DNA from: an uncultured Oscillospiraceae bacterium
GTDB lineage: Bacteria > Bacillota > Clostridia > Oscillospirales > Oscillospiraceae
DNA: 64,000 bases
Assembly (NCBI GenBank): GCA_910589155.1
Contig: CAJURY010000006.1
Span: forward strand, 9,217 to 73,216
Direction of reading: 5' to 3'
This document shows, in pieces, positions 27,989 to 36,099 of this stretch. A program made the translations under genes and the position numbers. The notes beneath the pieces are model-generated. The model did no database searches. It was not told the origin of the DNA and was given only the letters and a program-made list of their open reading frames with translations. Position 1 is the stretch's first letter. Each line of letters opens with the position of its first letter.

Positions 27989-28061
27989 GGCTGCGCTATA
28001 GCGCAGCCGGCTGTCCGGCCATGACGGACAGCCCCCACGCAAGAGAGTTTGCGTGGGGGCT
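27989..28061 (+). terminator. Cluster of three hairpins ending the second protease gene
   Basis: Three inverted repeats abut: a perfect 20-base palindrome (27989-28008), a 9-bp stem (28009-28017 with 28025-28033), and a 13-bp stem (28030-28042 with 28049-28061) followed by AATTTTTTG. The last is a canonical terminator. The second and third share four bases and cannot both form fully. Confidence 0.75.
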
Positions 28062-28225
28062 GAATTTTTTGCGGAGAAACGGCGAGCATCCGCACTGCCT
28101 GCTTGCAGACGCGGATTTTGACGGGGGAATAGGATAATTTTGACATTTTCCGAGAAAGCCATTGTAAATGAAAAGTCGCTGTGCTATACTGAACCGGAAA
28201 TCAAAATGGGGGTAGGAGCCTTGCC

Positions 28226-29410
28226 ATGACAACGTTTCTTTTGCTGATTATTTATTTGATGTTTATTGGCCTGGGCATTCCAGATTCCCTCCTGGGTCCT
28301 GCGTGGCCTGCAATCTATCCGTCTTTCGGCGTGGGCGTTTCCACCGCCAGCCTCATTACCCTGACAATTTCCGGCTGTACGGTGCTTTCCAGCCTTGCCA
28401 GCACCAAGCTGATCCGTCGTTTCGGTACTGCCAAGGTCACGGCAATTTGCACGGCTATGACTGCTGCTGCCCTGTTTGGCTACTCGATTTCCCCCAATCT
28501 TTTCTGCTTGTGGCTGTTTTCCATTCCCCTGGGACTGGGCGCTGGTTCCATCGACGCAGGGTTAAATAACTTTGTTGCCCTGCACTATAAAGCCACCCAT
28601 ATGAATTTTCTCCATTGCTTTTATGGCATTGGGGTTTCTCTCAGTCCGTATTTGATGTCCGTGGCCTTGAGAAGTCATACCTGGCGTTTTGGCTATCAAA
28701 TGGCCTTTGCGCTGCAAACGGTGCTGGCGCTGATTGCCATTGGCTCCATCCCACTGTGGCGCAAGGCAAATTTCCAAGAGGGGCAGGGTGCTGCGGAAGG
28801 GCAAGAGTCGGAGGTTGCCATCAAAGAGCTGCTGAAAATGCCCGCAATGCGCTGCGCCGCGCTGTATTTCCTCACGGCCTGCGCATTGGAAATTACCTGC
28901 GGCACTTGGTGCAGTACGTATCTGGTAGCGGCGAAGGGATTGGCGGCGGACGCCGCTGCCCGCTATGCCCTTTGCTTTTATCTGGGTATGGCGCTGGGGC
29001 GATTTGTCTCCGGTCTGCTGGCAAACCGGCTTTCCCCGTGGTCTCTGATCCGCCTTGGCACTGGGATCACATTTGCCGCTGTTTTGCTGCTGCTATTGCC
29101 CCTGCCCATTTCTTTCAGTGTGCTGGCGCTGTTTTTGGCGGGGTTTGGTATAGGTCCGCTTTATCCCAATATGACCCACCTGACCCCCAGCAATTTTGGC
29201 GCGGCCGCTTCGCAGACTGCGATCAGTATTCAAATGGCCGGCTGCTATGTGGGCAGCATGGCCGCGCCGGCAGTATTCGGTTGGATTGCCCAGGGCTTCT
29301 CCGCTGGCTATTTGCCGGTTTACCTCATGGCGCTGTTCGCCGCTCTGACGCTGAGCTTGCAGGCGCTGCTGCGAAGTCTCAAAAAAGCTGGGCGGTACCC
29401 TTCGGCATAA
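28226..29410 (+). CDS. MFS transporter
   Basis: A 394-residue major facilitator with about twelve hydrophobic segments. The first loop contains GLGIPDSLLGPAWP, seen in the sugar/FucP-like MFS subgroup, and later GLGAGSIDAGLNNFVA and GFGIGPLYPNMTHL, typical helix-packing glycine motifs of the family. The substrate cannot be told. The ATG at 28226 has TAGGAG at a good distance. It stands alone between the second protease and rplJ and probably has its own promoter (TTGACA at 28140 is present, but its -10 is poor). Confidence 0.88.
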   Translation: MTTFLLLIIYLMFIGLGIPDSLLGPAWPAIYPSFGVGVSTASLITLTISGCTVLSSLASTKLIRRFGTAKVTAICTAMTAAALFGYSISPNLFCLWLFSIPLGLGAGSIDAGLNNFVALHYKATHMNFLHCFYGIGVSLSPYLMSVALRSHTWRFGYQMAFALQTVLALIAIGSIPLWRKANFQEGQGAAEGQESEVAIKELLKMPAMRCAALYFLTACALEITCGTWCSTYLVAAKGLAADAAARYALCFYLGMALGRFVSGLLANRLSPWSLIRLGTGITFAAVLLLLLPLPISFSVLALFLAGFGIGPLYPNMTHLTPSNFGAAASQTAISIQMAGCYVGSMAAPAVFGWIAQGFSAGYLPVYLMALFAALTLSLQALLRSLKKAGRYPSA

Positions 29411-29445
29411 TCTGCGATTTTGTGCAAAAAAATGGGAACTTGCCC

Positions 29446-29473
29446 TTGACAGGGGAAAAAAATCTGTTATAAT
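29446..29473 (+). promoter_or_regulatory. Strong promoter of the rplJ-rplL operon
   Basis: Perfect TTGACA (29446-29451) and perfect TATAAT (29468-29473) with a 16-bp spacer. Confidence 0.85.
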
Positions 29474-29615
29474 AAAAAGGCTGCCAGAGACAGCAGGAGG
29501 CTTTATGCCGTAATGAATGTTTTCATCCTGCCGAGGTTTTGCACAAAGAATTTGTTTTTTTGTGTCCTCATGTCTGTTGGCATGAGGATTTTTTATTTTC
29601 GGAGGTGACACTTTC
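29474..29615 (+). promoter_or_regulatory. Ribosomal protein L10 leader with attenuator
   Basis: The leader contains the GACAGCAGGAGGC and CTGCCGAGG elements of the Firmicutes L10 leader, which binds L10(L12)4. Further on, CCTCATG/CATGAGG (29567-29588) forms a stem followed by ATTTTTTATTTT, an intrinsic attenuator. Excess L10 would favour termination. The ribosome site GGAGGTG for rplJ lies just after. The assignment uses conserved motifs and position, not a covariance model. Confidence 0.8.
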
Positions 29616-30149
29616 ATGCCCAACGCAAAGGTACTTGAAAGCAAGAAAGCAGTCGTTGATACACTGGCCGAGACCATGAAGAACGCTACCGCAGCGGTTT
29701 TCGTGGACTACAAGGGTATTACCGTTGCTCAGGATACCGAGCTGCGCCGTCAGTTCCGGGAGGCTTCCGTGGAATACGCCGTCGTTAAGAACACCCTGAC
29801 CCGTTTTGCCGCTCACAAGGCTGGCTATAAGGAGTTTGACGAGGTTCTCAACGGTACCACTTCCATGGCCTGCACCACCGGCGATCCCATCGCTCCGGCT
29901 CGTATCGTTTGCGAATTTGCCAAGAAGAACAAGAACGTTCTGACCATCAAGGGCGGCTTCGTAGAAGGCACCGCACTCACCGCAGAACAGCTCAACTCCT
30001 TCGGTGAGCTGCCCAGCAAGGACGCGCTCATCGCCCAGGTGCTTGGCACCTTCCTGGCTCCCATTTCCAGTCTGGCTTTCGTTTTGGATCAGGTTCGTAT
30101 CCAGAAGGAAGGCGGCGCTCCCGCAGCCGAGGCTCCCGCTGAAGGCTAA
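29616..30149 (+). CDS. rplJ: 50S ribosomal protein L10
   Basis: A 177-residue L10 protein, the stalk base that anchors L7/L12 dimers to 23S rRNA. Seen: the N-terminal rRNA-binding region with VDYKGITVAQ and the YAVVKNTLTRFAA segment. The C-terminal helix (ISSLAFVLDQVRIQKEG) is where L7/L12 dimers dock. The ATG at 29616 is preceded by GGAGGTGACACTTTC. The length is normal. It is first of two genes (rplJ-rplL) under an L10 leader. Confidence 0.97.
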   Translation: MPNAKVLESKKAVVDTLAETMKNATAAVFVDYKGITVAQDTELRRQFREASVEYAVVKNTLTRFAAHKAGYKEFDEVLNGTTSMACTTGDPIAPARIVCEFAKKNKNVLTIKGGFVEGTALTAEQLNSFGELPSKDALIAQVLGTFLAPISSLAFVLDQVRIQKEGGAPAAEAPAEG

Positions 30150-30203
30150 TTCATTTTATCCACAATTTTATTACGAATATAACGATTTAGGAGGATATTT
30201 ACA

Positions 30204-30578
30204 ATGGCTAGTGAAAAAGTCACTGCTCTCGTTGAGGAAGTTAAGGGTTTGACCGTTCTGGAGCTGTCCGAACTGGTACACACTCTGGAAGATGTTTTCG
30301 GTGTTTCCGCCGCTGCCGCCGCTGTTGCCGGCCCCGCCGCATCCGCTGCTCCCGCTGAAGAAGAAAAGACCGAGTTTGACGTAGTTCTGAAGGAAGTTGG
30401 CGGCAACAAGATTGCTGTCATCAAGGTTGTCCGCGCTGTGACCGGTCTGGGTCTGAAGGAAGCCAAGGAAATCGTTGACAACGTGCCCAAGACTCTGAAG
30501 GAAGCTGTTGCCAAGGAAGAGGCCGACAAGATCGTTGAAGATCTGAAGGCTGCTGGCGCTACCGCTGAGCTGAAGTAA
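30204..30578 (+). CDS. rplL: 50S ribosomal protein L7/L12
   Basis: A 124-residue stalk protein that recruits translation GTPases. Seen: N-terminal dimerisation helices (VTALVEEVKGLTVLELSELV), an Ala-rich hinge (about 38-52), and the C-terminal domain with EKTEFDVVL, the KIAVIKVVR strand and GLGLKEAKEIVDNVP helix that bind factors. The ATG at 30204 follows AGGAGG. The operon ends in a strong terminator. Confidence 0.97.
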   Translation: MASEKVTALVEEVKGLTVLELSELVHTLEDVFGVSAAAAAVAGPAASAAPAEEEKTEFDVVLKEVGGNKIAVIKVVRAVTGLGLKEAKEIVDNVPKTLKEAVAKEEADKIVEDLKAAGATAELK

Positions 30579-30590
30579 GCGAAAAACATA

Positions 30591-30618
30591 AAAAGCCGCT
30601 GCATGTGCAGCGGCTTTT
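30591..30618 (+). terminator. Terminator of rplJ-rplL
   Basis: A perfect 13-bp stem (AAAAGCCGCTGCA with TGCAGCGGCTTTT) closes on a 2-base loop and continues into TTTTTTG, starting 12 nt after the rplL stop. Confidence 0.9.
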
Positions 30619-31089
30619 TTGTACGCAGTAAATTGTAGTGGGAATGCTTCAAAAGAAAGTACAATCATGGGCATGGAAAGCAATTTTCTCAAATTAAAGC
30701 TGACGGAGGGCTTTTCCATTTCGGCGAAAAGATCCGGGTGGTTTTGGAAAAGACGGCGGTCAATTGCGCTGTTGTGGAAGGCTTGTGGTAGTGGACTACA
30801 ATGTAGGGAATCGAACCATTTCTCTGGAAGCCTGCTTTTCCTGCTTTGAAAAGCCGAAAACCTGTATGGCTGAGATAGCAAGCCTTTTCTACAAGTATAA
30901 GTGGGCGGACTATGGGGTTTATGGGAATCAAATGTTACCCGGTGAGAAATTTTGCAATTTGACAGGCTGGATTGAGGCGCAAACGGCGGAAAATCGTCGG
31001 ATTTTTGTAGAAAAATATTCGAAAAAACAAATCGATCTGCTGCCAAATTAGGATTTTTATCGCAAGCGCCGAAAATACGATAAAGAATA
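30619..31089 (+). other. Unassigned region; possible decayed gene
   Basis: No confident gene is present. A weak open frame starts at a TTG (30764) and ends at 31051 (95 codons), with no ribosome site. Another frame carries GEKIRVVLEKTAVNCAVVEGL just upstream and stops where the first becomes open, near 30785. Joined by one frameshift they would read as a continuous protein-like segment, which hints at a pseudogene. No family is recognised. Confidence 0.25.
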
Positions 31090-31123
31090 AAGGTCTGGCG
31101 GCCGCTTGCGCGGCGCCAGACCT
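31090..31123 (-). terminator. Terminator of fba
   Basis: A 10-bp outer stem (AAGGTCTGGC with GCCAGACCTT) has an inner GC-rich stem. On the minus strand it is followed by TATTCTTTAT, 20 nt past the fba stop. Confidence 0.7.
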
Positions 31124-31143
31124 TGCTGCATGTTACATAGAAA

Positions 31144-32112
31144 TTAGGCCTTGCCTGCGCAGCCCAGAACGTTTACCAGCTTGTGGCGAACCAGTTCCTT
31201 GATGTTGGCGCGGGCGGGCTTCAGATACTCGCGGGGATCGAACTTGTCGGGATGCGCGTTGTAGAACGCACGGATGGTGCCGGTCATAGCCAGACGCAGG
31301 TCGGAGTCGATGTTGATCTTGCACACGGACAGCTCGGCGGCATGGCGGAGCTGCTCTTCGGGGATGCCCACAGCGTCGGGCATCTTGCCGCCGTTGTCGT
31401 TGATCATCTTCACATAGTTCTGGGGTACAGAGGAAGAGCCATGCAGAACGATGGGGAAGCCGGGCAGACGGCGGGAGACTTCTTCTAGTACGTCGAAACG
31501 CAGGGGAGGGGGAACCAGGATGCCCTTCTCGTTGCGGGTGCACTGGGCGGCGGTGAACTTGTAAGCGCCGTGGGAGGTGCCGATGGCAATGGCCAGGGAG
31601 TCGCAGCCGGTCTTGGCGACAAACTCTTCCACTTCTTCAGGACGGGTGTAGGAGGCGGCGTGGGCTTCTACCTTTACGTCGTCCTCAATGCCGGCCAGGG
31701 TGCCCAACTCGGCTTCTACCACAACGCCGTGGTCGTGGGCATACTCCACAACCTTGCGGGTAATCTCAATATTTTCAGCGAAGGGCTTGGAGGAAGCGTC
31801 AATCATAACGGAGGTGAAACCGCCGTCGATGCAGCTCTTGCAGGTCTCGAAGTCGGGGCCGTGATCCAGATGCAAAACAATGGGAATTTCGGGGCACTCA
31901 ATGGCGGCGGCTTCCACCAGCTTCACCAGATAGGTGTGGTTGGCGTAGGCGCGGGCACCCTTGGACACCTGCAAGATCACGGGAGCCTTTTCCTCGCGGC
32001 AGGCTTCGGTGATGCCCTGCACGATTTCCATGTTGTTGACGTTGAAAGCGCCGATGGCGTAGCCGCCCTCGTAGGCCTTCTTAAACATTTCGGTACTTGT
32101 AACCAGAGGCAT
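31144..32112 (-). CDS. fba: Class II fructose-1,6-bisphosphate aldolase
   Basis: A 322-residue zinc-dependent class II aldolase that interconverts fructose-1,6-bisphosphate with glyceraldehyde-3-phosphate and DHAP. Seen: GAFNVNNMEIVQGI at the N-terminus, the zinc and catalytic segment VLHLDHGPDFE (His and Asp), VEAELGTLAGIEDD, AIGTSHGAYKF with a zinc-binding His, and the phosphate-loop segment IVLHGSSSVPQ. The ATG at 32112 is chosen: AAGGAG lies nine bases upstream, while the ATG six codons earlier overlaps the site. Divergent from the phosphofructokinase gene, with clear promoters for both between them. Length is normal. Confidence 0.95.
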   Translation of the reverse strand: MPLVTSTEMFKKAYEGGYAIGAFNVNNMEIVQGITEACREEKAPVILQVSKGARAYANHTYLVKLVEAAAIECPEIPIVLHLDHGPDFETCKSCIDGGFTSVMIDASSKPFAENIEITRKVVEYAHDHGVVVEAELGTLAGIEDDVKVEAHAASYTRPEEVEEFVAKTGCDSLAIAIGTSHGAYKFTAAQCTRNEKGILVPPPLRFDVLEEVSRRLPGFPIVLHGSSSVPQNYVKMINDNGGKMPDAVGIPEEQLRHAAELSVCKINIDSDLRLAMTGTIRAFYNAHPDKFDPREYLKPARANIKELVRHKLVNVLGCAGKA

Positions 32113-32164
32113 GTATAAACACTCCTTCATTTTATTGGCGGAAAACCGCCTTGTGTCTAAGCTT

Positions 32165-32192
32165 ATTATAACACGAATATCCGTTTTTTCAA
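32165..32192 (-). promoter_or_regulatory. Promoter of fba
   Basis: Minus-strand TTGAAA (32187-32192) and TATAAT (32165-32170), spacer 16 bp. Confidence 0.7.
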
Positions 32193-32201
32193 TAATATTA
32201 T

Positions 32202-32230
32202 TTGCTATTTTCCATAAATTGTGCTATACT
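32202..32230 (+). promoter_or_regulatory. Promoter of the phosphofructokinase gene
   Basis: TTGCTA (32202-32207) and TATACT (32225-32230), spacer 17 bp, about 80 nt upstream of the ATG; the -35 boxes of the two divergent promoters lie 9 bp apart. Confidence 0.7.
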
Positions 32231-32309
32231 TTTTATGCACCAAGGAAACACAATCCTCCTTGTGTGGATTTTGCCTAATCTGTATTTCTATTTTCGGAGG
32301 TAATATAGT

Positions 32310-33554
32310 ATGTCTAACGAACCTTTGGTCGGCTCTGTCATTATCGGTCAGTCCGGCGGCCCTTCTTCTGTGATTAACTGCTCTGCTTACGGCGTCATCA
32401 AGACCGCCCTGGACAGCGAGTACGTCACCAAGGTCTATGGCGCGAACCATGGCATCAAGGGCGTTTTGGACGACCGGCTCATGATTATGGACGAGGAAGA
32501 CCCCGCAGAGCTGGAGCGCCTGCTGTACACCCCTTCTTCCGCCCTCGGCTCCTGCCGCTACAAGATTGCCGATCCCGATGTGGACGACACCGACTATAAG
32601 CGCATTTTGGAAATCTTCCAGAAGTACAACGTCCGCTATTTCTTCTACAACGGCGGCAACGACTCCATGGACACCTGCAACAAGATTTCCAAGTATATGA
32701 AGAAGGTCGGCTATGAATGCCGCGTGATGGGTGTGCCCAAGACCATCGACAACGATCTGGCCGGCACCGACCACTGTCCCGGCTTCGCCTCCGCCGCCAA
32801 GTATATCGCCACTTCCATCATGGAAGTTTCCAGAGACTGCCAAGTTTACGATACCGGCATGGTGACCATCGTAGAATGCATGGGTCGTCACGCCGGCTGG
32901 CTGACTGCCGCCGCTGCTTTGGCGAACGTCAAGAACGACGGTCCCGACCTCATTTACCTGCCGGAGCGGGATTTCGACATGGATCAGTTCATTGCCGACG
33001 TAAAGCGCATTTACGCCGAGAAGAAGAACTGCCTGGTTGCCGTTTCCGAGGGCATCCACTATGCCGACGGCTCTTTCGTATCCGAGGCAAAGACCTCCGG
33101 CACCGACGGCTTCGGCCATGCCCAGCTTGGCGGTCTGGCCGCCCGTCTGGCGGATGTTGTGAAGGCCGCCACCGGCGCAAAGGTGCGCGGCATTGAGCTG
33201 AGCCTCTTGCAGCGCTGCGCCACCCACTGCGCTTCCGGCACCGACATTGCCGAGTCTTTCCTGTCCGGCAAGACCGCCGTGGAAGCCGCCATCGCCGGCG
33301 AAACCGACAAGATGGTTGGCTTTGCCTGCACTCGCGACGAAAACGGCTACAAGTGCGAGCCTAAGCTGTTCGACCTGTCTTTGGTGGCCAACACCGAGAA
33401 GAAGGTTCCTCTGGAGTGGATCAACGAGGCCGGCAACGGCGTCAATCAGGGCTTCATCGACTATTGCCTGCCCCTGATTCAGGGTGAAACCGGCATGGTC
33501 AAGGAAGACGGCCTGCCCCGCTTCTGCAAGCTGAAGAAAGTTTTCGCGGAATAA
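32310..33554 (+). CDS. 6-phosphofructokinase, pyrophosphate-dependent type
   Basis: A 414-residue phosphofructokinase that phosphorylates fructose-6-phosphate to the 1,6-bisphosphate in glycolysis. Two residues mark pyrophosphate use over ATP: the phosphate loop reads GGND (residues 115-118), with Asp in place of the Gly used by ATP enzymes, and the next motif is PKTIDND (143-149) with Lys where ATP enzymes have Gly. The catalytic Asp and Asn are present. MGRHAGWL and the substrate-binding ELSLLQR follow. It is longer than the 320-residue ATP type, as PPi enzymes are. PPi enzymes run reversibly. It lies next to fba (divergent) and upstream of a LOR/SDH gene 67 nt away. Start: ATG with GGAGG upstream. 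Confidence 0.9.
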   Translation: MSNEPLVGSVIIGQSGGPSSVINCSAYGVIKTALDSEYVTKVYGANHGIKGVLDDRLMIMDEEDPAELERLLYTPSSALGSCRYKIADPDVDDTDYKRILEIFQKYNVRYFFYNGGNDSMDTCNKISKYMKKVGYECRVMGVPKTIDNDLAGTDHCPGFASAAKYIATSIMEVSRDCQVYDTGMVTIVECMGRHAGWLTAAAALANVKNDGPDLIYLPERDFDMDQFIADVKRIYAEKKNCLVAVSEGIHYADGSFVSEAKTSGTDGFGHAQLGGLAARLADVVKAATGAKVRGIELSLLQRCATHCASGTDIAESFLSGKTAVEAAIAGETDKMVGFACTRDENGYKCEPKLFDLSLVANTEKKVPLEWINEAGNGVNQGFIDYCLPLIQGETGMVKEDGLPRFCKLKKVFAE

Positions 33555-33621
33555 GAAATGCGTTTACAGCGCCCTGTCCGGTTTGGGCGGGGCGCTGTCA
33601 CTACAAAAGGAGGTTTTGAAA

Positions 33622-34710
33622 ATGTCTTTTTCCCTTTTGCCCTACACCCCGCCGGATTTTGCGGCGCTGGGTCTTGCAAACGCCCCGGACGCGCTTTGGC
33701 AACCTTCCCCCAAGGACGGCGTTGTGCCCCAAGGCTATCACGCCACCACCATTTTCCCGGAATACTACCATGTAAACGGCCAGTGGGTGCTGGCGGAGGA
33801 AAGCCGTATGGACTGCGTGGCGGTTCTGGACGGCGGCAAGGTTGCAGTGAAGGAGTTCCGCAACATCAAAAAAGGCGAGCTGGTGTGCATCGGCAGAACA
33901 GAGGACGGCAGCGAGGGCATTTATGTCTATCCCAACGGCTTCAATGAGCAATCGGCTATGGCGGAGACCTTTGCCTTCCGGCAGGGGCGCAGCCGCGAGA
34001 CGGCGTTTTCCAAGGATTACGACAGTATTTACGAATTGCTCCGCCATGAAAAGGAGCATGGCAATATCCTCTGGGTCATGGGACCTGCCTGCGCTTTCGA
34101 CCATGACGCGCGGGAGGCTTTCTCCAAGCTGGTGCAAAACGGCTTTGTTCACGGTTTGCAGGCGGGCAACGCCCTTGCGACCCACGATTTGGAAGGCGCG
34201 TGGCTGAAAACCGCCCTGGGTCAGGATATTTACACCCAGAAAAGCCAGTTTAACGGCCATTATAATCACATCGATACCATTAACCGGGTTCGCTTGGCCG
34301 GTTCCATCCCCGCCTTTATCCGGGAGGAAAATCTTCACGACGGCATTATTTGCAGTTGTGTGGAAAAGGGCGTGCCCTTTGTGCTCACCGGCTCCATCCG
34401 GGACGACGGTCCGCTGCCGGAGGTCTACGCCGACTGCTACGCCGGGCAGAACGCCATGCGGGATCTGGTGCGAAAGGCGACCACGGTGATCACCATGGCC
34501 ACCACCCTGCATTCCATCGCCATTGGCAATATGACCCCCTCCTTCCGGGTCATGCCGGACGGCACCATCCGGCAGGTGTATTTCTACTGCGTGGATGTGG
34601 CAGAGTTTGCGGTGAATAAGCTGGCAGACCGGGGCAGCCTCTCCGCCAGAGGCATTGTCACCAACGTGCAGGACTTTGTGGTGAACGTCTGCAAGGGCGT
34701 TTGCGATTAG
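33622..34710 (+). CDS. LOR/SDH family protein (ornithine cyclodeaminase-like, TIGR00300-type)
   Basis: A 362-residue protein with the conserved Rossmann-like domain of the LOR/SDH (TIGR00300) family. Seen: ILWVMGPACAFDHDAREAF, then VQNGFVHGLQAGNALATHDLE, a family signature. Relatives include archaeal-type ornithine cyclodeaminase and the C-terminal part of the cyanobacterial arginine dihydrolase, which use NAD and form proline from ornithine. The exact reaction here is not proven. The ATG at 33622 follows AAAGGAGG at nine bases. It is probably co-transcribed with the PPi-type phosphofructokinase (67-nt gap) and ended by a strong terminator. Confidence 0.78.
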   Translation: MSFSLLPYTPPDFAALGLANAPDALWQPSPKDGVVPQGYHATTIFPEYYHVNGQWVLAEESRMDCVAVLDGGKVAVKEFRNIKKGELVCIGRTEDGSEGIYVYPNGFNEQSAMAETFAFRQGRSRETAFSKDYDSIYELLRHEKEHGNILWVMGPACAFDHDAREAFSKLVQNGFVHGLQAGNALATHDLEGAWLKTALGQDIYTQKSQFNGHYNHIDTINRVRLAGSIPAFIREENLHDGIICSCVEKGVPFVLTGSIRDDGPLPEVYADCYAGQNAMRDLVRKATTVITMATTLHSIAIGNMTPSFRVMPDGTIRQVYFYCVDVAEFAVNKLADRGSLSARGIVTNVQDFVVNVCKGVCD

Positions 34711-34720
34711 AAGAAATAAA

Positions 34721-34763
34721 TAGTCTGAGGCAGGAAAGCGAATCGCTTTCCTGCCTCAGACTA
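34721..34763 (+). terminator. Terminator with 20-bp perfect stem
   Basis: An inverted repeat of 20 bp (34721-34740 with 34744-34763) with a 3-nt loop lies 10 nt past the LOR/SDH stop. It ends with ATAGAAAA rather than a T run, so its strength is uncertain. Confidence 0.75.
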
Positions 34764-34783
34764 TAGAAAAAGTCATGAAAGAA

Positions 34784-34940
34784 GGATGTCATTGCGAACC
34801 TCGTTGGGGCAAACTCCAATTCTGCATGTTTCGGCGCAAGCGCCGAAACATGCAGAATTTCGTTGCGCCTCCGCTCCAAACTGCAACCGCTTTGCTTATG
34901 TTGCAGTTTGGTTGTTCGCTTTCCCTGGTGTGGCAATCTT
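34784..34940. repeat. MITE-like intergenic repeat with nested hairpins
   Basis: The stretch opens with GGATGTCATTGCGAACC and ends with TGGTGTGGCAATCTT. These borders match, from memory, a family of short intergenic repeats in gut Clostridia. Inside are a long near-perfect palindrome AATTCTGCATGTTTCGGCGC... (about 34819-34860) and an 11-bp hairpin CCAAACTGCAA/TTGCAGTTTGG (34876-34886 with 34901-34911). No gene is present. Confidence 0.5.
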
Positions 34941-35007
34941 TTAAATGAACGTAAAATCCGCAAGTTATGAACGAAAATAAAGCGTTTCGAGGAAAATGGA
35001 TGCTGCT

Positions 35008-35985
35008 TTAAGGATGGCAGCGTCCGCAGGGAACGTAGCCCATATCCAATATGCTTTGCCGCGTGCCCTCATAATCCCAGCGGTTTTCTTCCTTGATTTT
35101 ACTGGCGGATCCGCAGGTTGGCTTGTGAAATTTGCCGGTATTGGTGTTGATGACATAGGAGAAAACGGCGTCCAGCGCAGGTTCTGGTTCCGTCGGCGCG
35201 TCCGTGGAAGGAGCCGTGGGCGATTCGGTTGGCTGCATGGATTCTTCTGTGGGCGGCTGTGTCGTAGGCGCTGTCGGCTTTTCTGTGGGTGGCGGCTGTG
35301 TGGGCGCTTTTGTTGGTTCTTCGGTTGGCGGCTGCGTGGATGCTTCCGTGGGTGTGGTTGCTGGAAGGGTCGGCGCAGGCGGCTCTGTGGTGGCCTGTGT
35401 TTCCGGCTCCGTTACGGGAAGCGGGGTCGAAAGCGTATGTTCCCTGGGCGTATTTTTCGAGGCCACCAAACAAACGATGAGCATAAAAAGGGCGCACCCG
35501 CCGTAAATTACCCATTGTGCAATTCGTTTTTCGGCTTGACTGCGAAAACCGTCGTAGTCGTTGGGCTTTTTGGAAATCAGCGCCATAAAAAGCAGAATGC
35601 CGTCCCCCAGCCAGCCAATTCCAAACAGTCCCAGGGTCAGCAGATACAAAACGCCCAAACCAGTTTTCTTCTTATAAAATTTATGTACGCCGAACCAGCC
35701 CAGAAACAAGCATAGCAAAAATTCCTTCAGTATGGACTGTTTCGATTTTTCGGGAGTGGGCTGCAAGGTATTTTGCGAGGTGGGCGGCGAAGCTTTTTTT
35801 GAAGCGCTCAGATTTTTGGTGTAGGAAAGGCCGGTACCGGGTAGACTGGCTGTGGCCTGTACGCCGCCCTTGGCCTTTCTGGTAATGCGAAAGCCTTTTA
35901 CACCCACGCTCCCGCCAATGCCGGACTTGCTGATGTTGATACGAAACGGACCAAAATTTTTGCTTTTGCGAAACCTGAGTCCCAT
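35008..35985 (-). CDS. TM2/DUF4236 membrane protein with Pro-Thr linker and Cys-rich tail
   Basis: A 325-residue protein. The N-terminus (about 1-50) matches DUF4236: MGLRFRKSKNFGPFRINI and GIGGSVGVKGFRITR. A TM2 domain follows (about 105-160: KEFLLCLFLGWFGVHKFYKKK and GLFGIGWLGDGILLF), then another membrane segment (about 175-192). A long Pro/Thr/Glu-rich linker (about 200-275) leads to a C-terminal domain NTNTGKFHKPTCGSAS...VPCGRCHP, whose His and Cys spacing resembles small metal-binding caps linked to thermonuclease and competence proteins. The ATG at 35985 follows GAGAGGA. Topology suggests an external C-terminus. No operon partners. Function unknown. Confidence 0.75.
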   Translation of the reverse strand: MGLRFRKSKNFGPFRINISKSGIGGSVGVKGFRITRKAKGGVQATASLPGTGLSYTKNLSASKKASPPTSQNTLQPTPEKSKQSILKEFLLCLFLGWFGVHKFYKKKTGLGVLYLLTLGLFGIGWLGDGILLFMALISKKPNDYDGFRSQAEKRIAQWVIYGGCALFMLIVCLVASKNTPREHTLSTPLPVTEPETQATTEPPAPTLPATTPTEASTQPPTEEPTKAPTQPPPTEKPTAPTTQPPTEESMQPTESPTAPSTDAPTEPEPALDAVFSYVINTNTGKFHKPTCGSASKIKEENRWDYEGTRQSILDMGYVPCGRCHP

Positions 35986-36030
35986 GGCGTCCTCTCTTTC
36001 TGTAAATAAATGGGGAAATCGGAAAAAACG

Positions 36031-36056
36031 GGCGAACACGCAGGTTTGCCCCTACG
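36031..36056. repeat. Partial copy of the 39116-39195 inverted-repeat element
   Basis: The bases GCGAACACGCAGGTTTGCCCCTACG resemble the right arm of the 80-bp element at 39116-39195. Only one arm is present. Confidence 0.4.
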
Positions 36057-36099
36057 ACAACTTTGGTGCTACGGTGGAGATTTAGAAAAAAGCGGTGCG

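Noticed and set aside
22514..28162. An 1882-codon minus-strand frame opposite the second protease
   Set aside because: Same cause as above; the sense gene has a signal peptide and catalytic motifs.
30764..31051. A 95-codon plus-strand frame as a real gene
   Set aside because: TTG start with no ribosome site and no recognised family; kept only as a possible remnant.
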